Of a stretch of DNA of 64,000 nt, positions 53,391-61,710 are shown piece by piece. The DNA is from Bacilli bacterium (lineage in GTDB: Bacteria > Bacillota_I > Bacilli_A > RF39 > UBA660): NCBI GenBank assembly GCA_016283935.1, contig JAEENX010000002.1, positions 21,562 to 85,561 on the forward strand. Direction: 5' to 3'. Position 1 is the stretch's first letter, and every line of letters begins with the position of its first letter. Under the pieces are notes generated by a model. The model was not told the DNA's origin. It made no database searches and saw only the letters and a list, made by a program, of their open reading frames with translations. A program made the position numbers and the translations under genes.

Positions 53391-54253
53391 GCTTTTCTAA
53401 CTTGTTCTACTACATCAACATATTTAGTATTATTATATGCATTTATTAACGCACTTTTAATTTCATCTGTTGCATTTTTATAATACATTGTTTGAGATGA
53501 ATTTGGGAAACCTACATAATGTTTATCACCGATTATATATAAAGGCACTCCCATTTCTTGTGGATCAGTTACTCCATAGTAATTATACATTTTCTTTAAT
53601 AATTCAGCATTAGTTTCATTATAGAATGTTTCATATGTTACCAAATTATACATATAATTATAATTACTATCTTTTTCTAATTCTTTTAAATAATTTAATA
53701 GATCTTCACAATGAGGACATCCATATCCATAGAAAACATATAAATTAACTTTATTAACTTGATTATTAGTTGTAGTAGTAATTCTTTCAGTTGTTGTCTT
53801 TTCTGTTGTAGTTGTTCTAACTTTTGTTGTAGTTGTTCCTCCTGCATAGTCATATTGGCATCTTACAGATTGTTTATTTTTATTTTCATCATAATATTTA
53901 CAATCTGCATATCCATCTCCTGTACTCTTACAGTCAAATGCTACATCACAATGAGCCGCATTAACTATTTCACCTTTTATAGCTGGCCAAATCAAACCTG
54001 AAAAAACTGTAACTATAGCTATTGTTCCAATTAGTCTTAGTGTACTTATAATAACACCTGCTATAGACATACCTTTTCCACTTCCGTATGTTTTCGATTT
54101 TACTAAACCAATAATTGAGAAAATAAATCCTGTAATTGAACCAACAAATATTGAACATATTAAACCTGCTATTGCAAATCCATTAGTTTTATTTTGATTT
54201 ACTGGTTGAAAACCATTGTTGATTGGTTGTCCTGTATTTGGATCATAATTCAT
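53387..54253 (-). CDS. DUF4190-like membrane protein with thioredoxin-fold domain
   Basis: A 288-residue protein that starts with the same module as the gene at 2153-3298 (MNYDPNTGQPINN, two membrane segments near 25-48 and 62-92), then a small Cys-containing part, a Thr-rich stalk (143-162) and an extracellular thioredoxin/glutaredoxin-like domain with the redox motif CPHC at 179-182 and a cis-Pro candidate in GVPLYIIGD. It is probably a surface thiol oxidoreductase acting on the many Cys-containing exported proteins here; direction (oxidase or reductase) is unknown. Confidence 0.8.
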   Translation of the reverse strand: MNYDPNTGQPINNGFQPVNQNKTNGFAIAGLICSIFVGSITGFIFSIIGLVKSKTYGSGKGMSIAGVIISTLRLIGTIAIVTVFSGLIWPAIKGEIVNAAHCDVAFDCKSTGDGYADCKYYDENKNKQSVRCQYDYAGGTTTTKVRTTTTEKTTTERITTTTNNQVNKVNLYVFYGYGCPHCEDLLNYLKELEKDSNYNYMYNLVTYETFYNETNAELLKKMYNYYGVTDPQEMGVPLYIIGDKHYVGFPNSSQTMYYKNATDEIKSALINAYNNTKYVDVVEQVRKA

Positions 54254-54305
54254 AATATCATCTTCCTATCTTATTCAAGTATATATGAGATATTATATTT
54301 TTACA

Positions 54306-54338
54306 ATAAAAAAAGAAGCAATTATTTTGCTTCTTCTT
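54306..54338 (-). terminator. Terminator of rny
   Basis: Minus-strand stem AGAAGCAA/TTGCTTCT with U7 after the rny stop. Confidence 0.8.
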
Positions 54339-55863
54339 GTGCTCTTGTTTCACGAATAACTGTAATCTTAATTGTACCAGGATATTGCATTTCTTCTTCA
54401 ATACGTTTCTTAATATCTCTAGCAATCTTCATTGATTTAAGATCATCAATTTCTTCAGGTTTAACAATAACTCTGATTTCACGACCAGCTTGCATTGCAA
54501 ATGATTTATCAACACCTTCGAATGAGTTACCAATTGATTCAAGTTGTTCAAGTCTTTCAACATATTTTTCCATTGAATCATTTCTAGCTCCAGGGCGAGA
54601 TGCTGACATAGTATCAGCAATTTGTACTAATACTGCAATTATACTCTTTTGTTCAGTATCACCATGATGTGATGCAATTGAGTTAATTACTACTTCATCT
54701 TCATGATATTTTTTAGCTAAATCTACACCAATATCAACATGACTTCCTTCAGTTTCAAAATCAATTGATTTACCGATATCATGTAATAAACCAGCACGTT
54801 TTGCTAAGTTAACATTTTCTCCTAATTCAGCAGCCATGATACCACATAAGTTAGCTACTTCTTTAGAATGTTGTAATGCATTTTGACCATAACTAGTTCT
54901 GAAATTTAATTTACCAATGTAATTAACCATTTCAGGATCAATCTTAGAAATACCTAATTCGTAAATAGCTTCTTTACCAATTTCAGTAACTCTAGTATTC
55001 ATATCCTTACAAGTTTTATCATAAATTTCTTCAATTCTTGTTGGATGAATTCTTCCATCTTTAATTAATGTTTCAATTGTTTGCTTTGCAATTTCTCTTC
55101 TGAATGGATCAAATGATGAAATTGTAATAGCTTCAGGAGTATCATCAATAATTAAATCAACACCAGTGATAGCTTCAATTGTTCTGATATTTCTACCTTC
55201 TCTACCAATTAATCTACCTTTCATTTCATCAGAAGGTAAAGCAATAGTAGATGTTGTAGATAAGTTAGTAACATCATTAGAATATTTTTCCATTGATGAT
55301 ACTAATAAATCTTTAGCTTTAGCATCAATTTCAAGTTTAGCAGCTGCTTCTTCATCTTTAATATATTCAGCTATTTCCTTTTCCATTTCTGCTTCTACTC
55401 TTTCCATGATTAAGTCATGGGCTTTTTCTTTAGAGAACTTAGCGATAACTTCTAATTTCTCCATTTCTTCTTTCATAAGTTCGTCCATCTTTGCAGATTT
55501 TTCTTGGACTTGTTTTTGTAAAGCGCTTAAATTATTGTCTTTTTGTTCAAGTAAACTGTCTCGATTGTTTAGCATTTCTTCACGCTTATCAAGATTTTGT
55601 TCTCTTTGTAAAAGTCTTTCTTCACTTTGAGTGATTTCAGCTTTTCTTTCTTTTATTTCTTTATCTGTTTCTTGTTTTAATTTGAAACTTTCTTGTTTTA
55701 ATTCAGCTATAGCATCTCTACGATTGCGTTCAGCTTCTTTCTTTGCATTATTAATTAATTTTTCCGCTTTTTTACCAGCACCAAATCCAGTAATAATTAC
55801 CATTACTAGTGTGATGATGATTCCTACTACAAGACCAACTAGGACGAAAATAATGTTCTCCAT
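54322..55863 (-). CDS. rny: Ribonuclease Y
   Basis: RNase Y is the membrane-bound endoribonuclease that starts mRNA decay in many Firmicutes. The 513-residue product has an N-terminal membrane helix (3-25), a long coiled coil, a KH domain (KGRLIGREGRNIRTIEAITG) and an HD domain (GLLHDIGKSIDFETEGSHVD; INSIASHHGD). Length is typical. Start follows AGAGGGAG. Located next to recA as in Bacillus (recA-rny), but with separate transcription signals. Confidence 0.97.
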   Translation of the reverse strand: MENIIFVLVGLVVGIIITLVMVIITGFGAGKKAEKLINNAKKEAERNRRDAIAELKQESFKLKQETDKEIKERKAEITQSEERLLQREQNLDKREEMLNNRDSLLEQKDNNLSALQKQVQEKSAKMDELMKEEMEKLEVIAKFSKEKAHDLIMERVEAEMEKEIAEYIKDEEAAAKLEIDAKAKDLLVSSMEKYSNDVTNLSTTSTIALPSDEMKGRLIGREGRNIRTIEAITGVDLIIDDTPEAITISSFDPFRREIAKQTIETLIKDGRIHPTRIEEIYDKTCKDMNTRVTEIGKEAIYELGISKIDPEMVNYIGKLNFRTSYGQNALQHSKEVANLCGIMAAELGENVNLAKRAGLLHDIGKSIDFETEGSHVDIGVDLAKKYHEDEVVINSIASHHGDTEQKSIIAVLVQIADTMSASRPGARNDSMEKYVERLEQLESIGNSFEGVDKSFAMQAGREIRVIVKPEEIDDLKSMKIARDIKKRIEEEMQYPGTIKITVIRETRAQEEAK

Positions 55864-55955
55864 AATTTTCTCCCTCTCTCATATTTATAGAAAATTTAAA
55901 ATATTAAATTAAATATCTATAATTAAATTATAGTTTATTATCAATCTTTTTACAA

Positions 55956-55984
55956 TAAAAAAAGAAGGTTCAACCTTCTTTATT
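55956..55984 (-). terminator. Terminator of recA
   Basis: Minus-strand stem AAAGAAGGTT/AACCTTCTTT with U7 after recA. Confidence 0.8.
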
Positions 55985-55986
55985 TT

Positions 55987-57003
55987 TTAGTCTTCAGTTG
56001 GTAATTGATAATATTCTCTTATCTTTCTTTCAACGCCTTCAGCGATTTCTGGATTGTTCTTTAAGAATATCTTTGCATTTTCTTTACCTTGTCCAATTTT
56101 CTCCCCATTGTACGAATACCATGCTCCAGATTTTTCTAATACACCAACTTCTGTTCCTAAGTCTACTAATTCACCTTCATATGAAACACCTTCACCATAC
56201 ATTACATCAACAGTAGCTGTTTTAAATGGAGGTGCAATTTTATTTTTAACAACTTTAATAGTTGTTCTATTACCGATTACTGAATCACCTAATTTAATTT
56301 GTTCTCCACGTCTTACATCTAATCTTACAGATGCATAGAATTTTAATGCTCTTCCACCTGTAGTAGTTTCTGGATTACCAAACATAACTCCAACTTTTTC
56401 TCTTAATTGGTTTATAAATATTGCAATTGTATTTGTTTTATTGATAATACCAGCTAACTTTCTTAATGCTTGTGACATTAATCTAGCTTGTAGACCAACA
56501 TGTGAATCTCCCATTTCTCCTTCAATTTCAGCTTGAGGCACTAATGCTGCAACTGAGTCAATTACTACTATATCAATAGCATTTGATCTAACTAATGCTT
56601 CACATATTTCTAATGCTTGTTCACCTGTATCAGGTTGGGATAATAAAAGTTCATTTATATTAACTCCTAATGCTTGAGCATAGATAGGATCAAGAGCATG
56701 TTCTGCATCAATAAATGCTGCTCTTCCACCTCTTTTTTGTACTTCAGCTACTGCTTGAAGTGCAATAGTAGTTTTACCTGATGATTCAGGTCCATATACT
56801 TCTATAATTCTTCCTTTAGGAAATCCACCTGCTCCTAAAGCTATATCTAAACTTAATGAACCAGTTGGAACAGTTTCGACATTAACAACTGTTTCTTCTC
56901 CTAGTTTCATTATTGAGCCTTTACCAAATTGTTTTTCTATTTCAGCTAAAACATCATCTAATGCTTTATCATCTTTTTTTAGTTCGTTTTTGACTTTTGC
57001 CAT
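55987..57003 (-). CDS. recA: Recombinase RecA
   Basis: RecA forms filaments on single-stranded DNA for recombination and triggers LexA self-cleavage. The 338-residue product has Walker [10 protein letters not shown], the Walker B region [11 protein letters not shown], loop regions and the MAW-type stretch [22 protein letters not shown]. Its promoter carries a SOS box, linking it with lexA and the small membrane peptide at 14467-14616. Start follows AAAGGAG. Confidence 0.98.
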   Translation of the reverse strand: MAKVKNELKKDDKALDDVLAEIEKQFGKGSIMKLGEETVVNVETVPTGSLSLDIALGAGGFPKGRIIEVYGPESSGKTTIALQAVAEVQKRGGRAAFIDAEHALDPIYAQALGVNINELLLSQPDTGEQALEICEALVRSNAIDIVVIDSVAALVPQAEIEGEMGDSHVGLQARLMSQALRKLAGIINKTNTIAIFINQLREKVGVMFGNPETTTGGRALKFYASVRLDVRRGEQIKLGDSVIGNRTTIKVVKNKIAPPFKTATVDVMYGEGVSYEGELVDLGTEVGVLEKSGAWYSYNGEKIGQGKENAKIFLKNNPEIAEGVERKIREYYQLPTED

Positions 57004-57048
57004 CTTGTATTCTCCTTTGTTTGATTTAATATCTTCCTTACATAAATA

Positions 57049-57100
57049 ATAATATCAATAGTTATTTTATTAGTCAATAGTTTTTACGAACATTTGTTTA
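57049..57100 (-). promoter_or_regulatory. recA promoter and SOS box
   Basis: Minus-strand TTGACT (57072-57077) and TATTAT (57049-57054) are 17 bases apart. CGAACATTTGTTTA on the plus strand (57087-57100) is a near-consensus LexA box just upstream of the -35. Confidence 0.75.
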
Positions 57101-57131
57101 CAATTTCTTAAAATTTGTAAAATATTACAAA

Positions 57132-57154
57132 TAAAAAAGAGGTATAACCTCTTA
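57132..57154 (-). terminator. Terminator of the gpsB-rnpB-rodZ-pgsA run
   Basis: Minus-strand stem AAGAGGT/ACCTCTT with U6 at the pgsA stop. Confidence 0.75.
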
Positions 57155-57730
57155 TTTATCTTTGAATGCTTCAGCATTTACAATGTAATATTGAACACCA
57201 CTTATAATAGAAAGAATTGTTGCTAAATATACAAATCCTTCAGCTACATTAATAGGTATTAATTCAAATGGTACATTTTGGAAGAATACTAAAGTAACAC
57301 CAGTCATCATACAAATTGTTTTTAGTTTTCCTAAAAGTGATGCACCAACTGCTTTTCCTTTTGATCCAGCAACCATCTTAATTGAATCAACAAAGATATC
57401 TCTTGAAATGATTATAACTGGAACAGCTACGTTAATTAAACCATCACATGCAAGTGCAATTAATACACCATTTACTAACATCTTATCTGCAATTGCATCC
57501 ATTACTTTTCCGAAGTCAGTTACTTGATGATTTTTTCTAGCAACATAACCATCTAAAGTATCAGTAAGTGAAGCTACTAAGAAGATTACTCCACCAATTA
57601 TATATTTTAAGCTTACAGTTATTTTTCCAAACCATAAATATGTTGGAAAACTTACAGGAATAATTAATAGTACTAATAATACTATTGATAAAACAATTCT
57701 AACCATTGTTATTTTATTTGGTAAATTCAT
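57152..57730 (-). CDS. pgsA: CDP-diacylglycerol-glycerol-3-phosphate phosphatidyltransferase
   Basis: PgsA makes phosphatidylglycerol phosphate. The 192-residue membrane protein carries the CDP-alcohol phosphotransferase signature: Asp and Gly-x2-Ala-Arg in LTDTLDGYVARKNHQVTDFG, then KVMDAIADKM, and about six membrane segments. It begins nine bases after rodZ (rodZ-pgsA, then recA as in Bacillus), with ribosome site AGAGG. Confidence 0.96.
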   Translation of the reverse strand: MNLPNKITMVRIVLSIVLLVLLIIPVSFPTYLWFGKITVSLKYIIGGVIFLVASLTDTLDGYVARKNHQVTDFGKVMDAIADKMLVNGVLIALACDGLINVAVPVIIISRDIFVDSIKMVAGSKGKAVGASLLGKLKTICMMTGVTLVFFQNVPFELIPINVAEGFVYLATILSIISGVQYYIVNAEAFKDK

Positions 57731-57739
57731 ATAAAACCT

Positions 57740-58213
57740 CTATCCTTCATAGTAACTGATTATATCAGTTCTTGTATTATTTACTGTTATTTGATTTATA
57801 CTCCATATTACTGCAAGAATAACTAATATTGCTACTATAATACCTGTAATAATATATGGAAGTGTTTTTTCTTTTGGATATACTTTTGTATATGGTGACG
57901 CTATTCTATCTATGTCATCTATACGTTCTTGTTCTTTTTGAGCTTTTTCTATGTCAGCCATCGGTATCTTACTTGTATAATCAAACATATGCTCATTAAA
58001 TTTTCTTGTTACTTCTTCTAAATTTAATCCTAAATATTTAGCATATTCAAGTAACATATCTTTAAATTCGTATATATCTTCAAATGAACCAATTGATCCA
58101 TCTTCTATTTGTACAAGTGTTAATACAGGAATATCAAGATCTCGAGAAGCTTCTTCTAAAGATACACCAGATGATTCTCTAGTCGACTTTAAAGCCTTAC
58201 CCGTTTCCTTAAT
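57740..58213 (-). CDS. RodZ-like cytoskeletal membrane protein, apparent AUU start
   Basis: RodZ couples MreB to the wall machinery. An ATG-only reading (from 58057) gives 105 residues and cuts off the helix-turn-helix. The open frame continues upstream and encodes KETGKALKSTRESSGVSLEE, exactly the RodZ HTH start, with no ATG, GTG or TTG; an ATT at 58211-58213 sits where the family Met lies and follows AAGGATGTG. I therefore propose AUU initiation (157 residues). After the HTH (1-75) come a linker, one membrane helix (about 117-138) and a tail of about 18 residues; the usual extracellular domain is missing. Confidence 0.75.
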   Translation of the reverse strand: MKETGKALKSTRESSGVSLEEASRDLDIPVLTLVQIEDGSIGSFEDIYEFKDMLLEYAKYLGLNLEEVTRKFNEHMFDYTSKIPMADIEKAQKEQERIDDIDRIASPYTKVYPKEKTLPYIITGIIVAILVILAVIWSINQITVNNTRTDIISYYEG

Positions 58214-58244
58214 AAAATCACATCCTTTTTATTTATAAAAAAAA

Positions 58245-58586
58245 TAGTCATATAAGCCTTGTTTTGTACCCATTGCTGGGCGATAAACATTTATCTAGTA
58301 CTATGTACTCCTATTCGCCGTTAAAGTTCCTTTGAATAGACTCTCCTACCAAATTTGGATTTCTCACTCGCGGGGTTTACCACGTTCCACCCGACTCGTT
58401 TCCAAGTCGACTCGTCTCTTTGGCACTTTTATACCTAGTTTAACCATTTGAGGTTATTTCGGAGCCGTTAGCTAAAAGCTACCTAGGGTTATTTGTTCCC
58501 CTAGCACGAACACTACCGCCATCTCAGGACAGTGTGAGCAAGGACTTTCCTCAACTACTCAATTGTAGCAGCGTTTATCCTGACTA
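58245..58586 (-). ncRNA. rnpB: RNase P RNA, class B
   Basis: The catalytic RNA of RNase P. Diagnostic elements on the minus strand: GAGGAAAGTCC, then GCTCACAC, CTGAGATG, AGTGTTCGTGCT, GTGGAACGTGGTAAACCCC and near the 3' end ACAAAACAAGGCTTATATGA. The overall order matches the Bacillus class B type, and its place after gpsB is the same as in Bacillus. Helix P1 (TAGTCA/TGACTA) uses the gpsB stop codon. No clear promoter was seen in between, so it may be processed from a gpsB transcript. It has a U8 run after P1 but no extra hairpin. Confidence 0.95.
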
Positions 58587-58916
58587 ATCTTCTTTACCAT
58601 AAACAATTTTTTCTAATGCAGAAATTCTCTTAAGAAGATCAACATTATTAAAGTTTGGAGCAGAACCTCCTGCTTGATTAGCTGAATCTATCATATTCTT
58701 TAATTTTCTATATTCAGCTTTTAATTTATCATTATCCGAAGCCAATTGTCTGTTTTCAATTTGTAACTTTTTAATAATGTTTGTGAAACTTGTATAATCT
58801 CTTATTACCATATCTAGGAATTTATCTACTTCTTTCATAGAATATCCTTTAGTATCAACTTTAAATTCTTTATCAAGAATATCTTGAGGTGTTAAATATA
58901 AGTTATCATTATACAT
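58584..58916 (-). CDS. gpsB: Cell division protein GpsB
   Basis: GpsB is a small DivIVA-type adaptor that directs penicillin-binding proteins between septum and side wall. The 110-residue product has the N-terminal DivIVA lipid-binding/coiled-coil domain (LTPQDILDKEFKVDTKGY, then YSMKEVDKFLDMVIRDY) and the short C-terminal helix (LLKRISALEKIVYGKED). Its TAG stop is part of the rnpB P1 helix. Confidence 0.96.
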   Translation of the reverse strand: MYNDNLYLTPQDILDKEFKVDTKGYSMKEVDKFLDMVIRDYTSFTNIIKKLQIENRQLASDNDKLKAEYRKLKNMIDSANQAGGSAPNFNNVDLLKRISALEKIVYGKED

Positions 58917-58941
58917 GTTATCATCCCTTCTTACATAATAT

Positions 58942-58970
58942 ATTTTAGTAAATTAGACTATAAAAGTCAA
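58942..58970 (-). promoter_or_regulatory. gpsB promoter
   Basis: Minus-strand TTGACT (58965-58970) and TAAAAT (58942-58947), 17-base spacer. The -35 overlaps the stop codon of the upstream amidase gene; only a weak hairpin (GACT/AGTC) lies here. Confidence 0.6.
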
Positions 58971-60691
58971 TCAATATAACCGAAGTAAGTAAGTATACTA
59001 TCGGCTATATTGTAGCCTATTAATTTCTTGTTTTCCATGATCCATTTAGCATCTGCTTCATAATCATGATGTGCTACTTCTACTAGCATTCCCATATATA
59101 CCCAATCATCATTAACTTCACCTAATGCACCATTTGCATATTTTACTCCACGATTATATCCAGGTAAGTCTTTATATGGATATATACTACTTAAATTACT
59201 TTGTATCAATGAAGCAATACTGAACGCATTTGAATCTTCATTATTAACCCACGTTTCAGTTCCATATGATTCATGATCGTCTGATGCATTTGAGTGTAAT
59301 GCAATATGAAGATCTGCACCTAAATACATTGATTCTTTATTCCATGCATCAATTCCAGCTGCTGGTTTATTTCTATATGTTCTTACACCATATTCATTTA
59401 ATCTTTCAATAACATAATTTGCTAAATCATTCATCTCATTCATTTCAGTTGTATAACCTACTTCTTTAACTCCTAAATTAGCATATTGATTTGAAGGACT
59501 TATATAAATAATTACGTTTTCTTTCTTACCAACATTTATGTTATATGTCTTGATTATTGAATTATGTTTAACAGTAGAAACAGCAACAGTTTTTAATTCT
59601 ACATTTTCATTTATAGTTATAGGTTCTTTATATTCTATACCCATAGATTCTGGATTAGATCCATCTAATGTGTAATATATTTTAGCTGTATCATCATCAC
59701 ATAATAATTCTACTTTTGATCCTTGTTTAACATACTTTGGATTCTTATTAATATATACAGGTTTAGCATATTCTTGATCACTTGTTGTAATAACTACTCT
59801 AGATGATTTAGAATATGTATCTTCTAATGTACCAACTACTTCTAATATATATTTCTTATTTGGTTCAAATAACTCTTTAGATAAAATAGCTGTATTCTTT
59901 TTCATAGAAGCACTTTTTAATAATTTATTTTTTTCATCATAAATATTAATTATTCTGTTATCAACATTATCAAAACCTTTATATGAAATAGTAAAATCTG
60001 CATATGGAATAATACTTTCATTTATTGGAGTTGTTATTTCAGCATCTGTAATTGGATTAACATTTGAATATAAATTAACTTCATCTAAGATAACATTATC
60101 AATAATTAATTGAACTGTTATAATAATTTCTTTATTAACAAATAAATCTTTTGAAATAGTTATATCGCGATTTTTCAAATCATATTCATCTATTATATTT
60201 TCATTTGCAATTACTTTTACTTTGTATACTTTTTGTTCAATATCACCATTTACTGATAATACTTTATCTTCATCTTTTAATAATATTTCAGTTTCATCAA
60301 ATGTTATTTCATTCCAAATAAATGTCTTTTCTTCATTAGCAGGTCTATAGTCTCCTCTTGCATCATATGCATATACCATCAATGAATATTCAACACCATT
60401 TTCTAAATTTTCTAATTCAAAAGATTCTTTTGTCTTAGTTGTTTCATGAGTATATAATTTATTTCTAGCATTAGTGTTATCTAATATTTCTATTTTGTAA
60501 TATTTAGCTGCAGGTACCTTTTCAAATTCCACAGTAAAAGTTTTATATGTATTATCTATATATTTTATATTAAAGCTTTTTAAAATAGCAGCTTGCTTTG
60601 AATCTCTTAAAATATATACGCTTATTAAAGAAGTAATAATTAAGATTGAAAATGCAATAATAAATACTTTTAATTTATTAATTTCTCTCAT
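58967..60691 (-). CDS. N-acetylmuramoyl-L-alanine amidase with chitobiase-like domain
   Basis: A 574-residue exported wall hydrolase: an N-terminal signal anchor (8-28), fibronectin-type III-like repeats, a chitobiase/hexosaminidase C-terminal-like module (AKIYYTLDGSNPESMGIEY near 335) and an amidase_3 domain (about 395-572). The zinc-site His lies in LHIALHSNASDD and the catalytic Glu in GMLVEVAHHD; the first motif reads SPSNQYANLG as in a divergent amidase subfamily that lacks the first His. It cleaves the bond between MurNAc and L-Ala. Monocistronic, upstream of gpsB. Confidence 0.88.
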   Translation of the reverse strand: MREINKLKVFIIAFSILIITSLISVYILRDSKQAAILKSFNIKYIDNTYKTFTVEFEKVPAAKYYKIEILDNTNARNKLYTHETTKTKESFELENLENGVEYSLMVYAYDARGDYRPANEEKTFIWNEITFDETEILLKDEDKVLSVNGDIEQKVYKVKVIANENIIDEYDLKNRDITISKDLFVNKEIIITVQLIIDNVILDEVNLYSNVNPITDAEITTPINESIIPYADFTISYKGFDNVDNRIINIYDEKNKLLKSASMKKNTAILSKELFEPNKKYILEVVGTLEDTYSKSSRVVITTSDQEYAKPVYINKNPKYVKQGSKVELLCDDDTAKIYYTLDGSNPESMGIEYKEPITINENVELKTVAVSTVKHNSIIKTYNINVGKKENVIIYISPSNQYANLGVKEVGYTTEMNEMNDLANYVIERLNEYGVRTYRNKPAAGIDAWNKESMYLGADLHIALHSNASDDHESYGTETWVNNEDSNAFSIASLIQSNLSSIYPYKDLPGYNRGVKYANGALGEVNDDWVYMGMLVEVAHHDYEADAKWIMENKKLIGYNIADSILTYFGYID

Positions 60692-60725
60692 ATTATATCC
60701 TCCTTATTCTAATAAATATTATATA

Positions 60726-60753
60726 ACAAAAAAAAGACTTAAAAAAGTCTTTA
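60726..60753 (-). terminator. Intrinsic terminator
   Basis: Minus-strand stem AAAGACTT/AAGTCTTT with U8 after the gene 60751-61338. Confidence 0.75.
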
Positions 60754-61338
60754 TTGGTTATTATTGTTATCACGTTCATTATTTTGAACGATTTGAGATG
60801 CGATTGATCTAGCATCTTGTTGAGCCTTCATTTGAGGTGTAATTAATTGTTCACTCACAGGTTGTTGTTGAACTTGTGGTTGTACTACTTGTTGTTGAAT
60901 TGGTTGTTGTCTTGGCTTTTGGTGATTAACTTCAACTTCTTCTTTTACCTCAGGAACATATTCAGTTATAAGTGGTAAACCTTTGCATTGTTTCATCAAA
61001 TATTCAAAGAATTCATCATAATTAGGCATAGAACTTGGTACGATTATTACTCCATCAAAAACTTGTCTATTTGAAAAATCAGTGAAGTTAACAATTACAC
61101 AATGTTCATCTGAATCATTTGGATTAGTAAACGGAAATGATAAAAACTCTATAGCATATATTTCATAGTTATATCCATTAAAACCTGTTTCTATTGATCT
61201 TAATACGGATTTAGTATCAATGATTGGTGTATACTTTCTAATCATATATAATTTTTGCTCTGGTAATGTTGAAACATAGTATACTAAATTTTCATATGTC
61301 CCACGTTTATTGTAATAGAAACCACTGTAGTCTTTCAT
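60751..61338 (-). CDS. Cytosolic protein with Gln-rich tail
   Basis: A 195-residue protein without signal peptide. The first 125 residues look like a compact alpha/beta domain (YIRK-type basic patches, FSFPFTNPNDSDEHCVIVNF); the last 60 are Gln/Pro/Asn-rich and disordered. Family unknown. I chose ATG 61338 (GAGGTG six bases upstream) over the in-frame GTG at 61347, which is part of the ribosome site. Confidence 0.7.
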   Translation of the reverse strand: MKDYSGFYYNKRGTYENLVYYVSTLPEQKLYMIRKYTPIIDTKSVLRSIETGFNGYNYEIYAIEFLSFPFTNPNDSDEHCVIVNFTDFSNRQVFDGVIIVPSSMPNYDEFFEYLMKQCKGLPLITEYVPEVKEEVEVNHQKPRQQPIQQQVVQPQVQQQPVSEQLITPQMKAQQDARSIASQIVQNNERDNNNNQ

Positions 61339-61370
61339 ATTACACACCTCTATTCTATACTCTATTATAT

Positions 61371-61403
61371 AAAAAAATAATACTTTTTTAAAGTATTATT
61401 TTA
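61371..61403 (-). terminator. Intrinsic terminator
   Basis: Minus-strand stem AAATAATACTTT/AAAGTATTATTT with U7 at the stop at 61401. Confidence 0.8.
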
Positions 61404-61709
61404 TTCATCTACTTTGTTTAAATAACTTTGTAATTCTTCAAAATCATTTATATCTAAAGGGATATATTGTAAAACCATGTCTTTTTCTTGATGTGTTACT
61501 AAGTTAGTCATGTTTGCATAGAAAGTTAATGCATCTTTATCTTCATTCATCTTTCCTTTAGTTTGAGGATGAACTTCATATATTTTTATACCTTTAGAAA
61601 CAAGTTCAGATATACTTCTACCATGAATGATATTTTCATCAGCTTCTATTAAATATAAACTTTTTTGTTCATCAATGTACCATGTATCTCTTCCATCATA
61701 AAAATACAT
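61401..61709 (-). CDS. Small protein following the YnbB-like gene
   Basis: A 102-residue cytosolic protein beginning MYFYDGRDTWYIDEQ, rich in acidic and aromatic residues. ATG 61709 lies right after the stop of the PLP-enzyme gene and uses GGTGA in that gene's end as ribosome site; ATG 61721 overlaps that gene. Family unknown. Co-transcribed and probably translationally coupled. Confidence 0.7.
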   Translation of the reverse strand: MYFYDGRDTWYIDEQKSLYLIEADENIIHGRSISELVSKGIKIYEVHPQTKGKMNEDKDALTFYANMTNLVTHQEKDMVLQYIPLDINDFEELQSYLNKVDE

Positions 61710-61710
61710 A

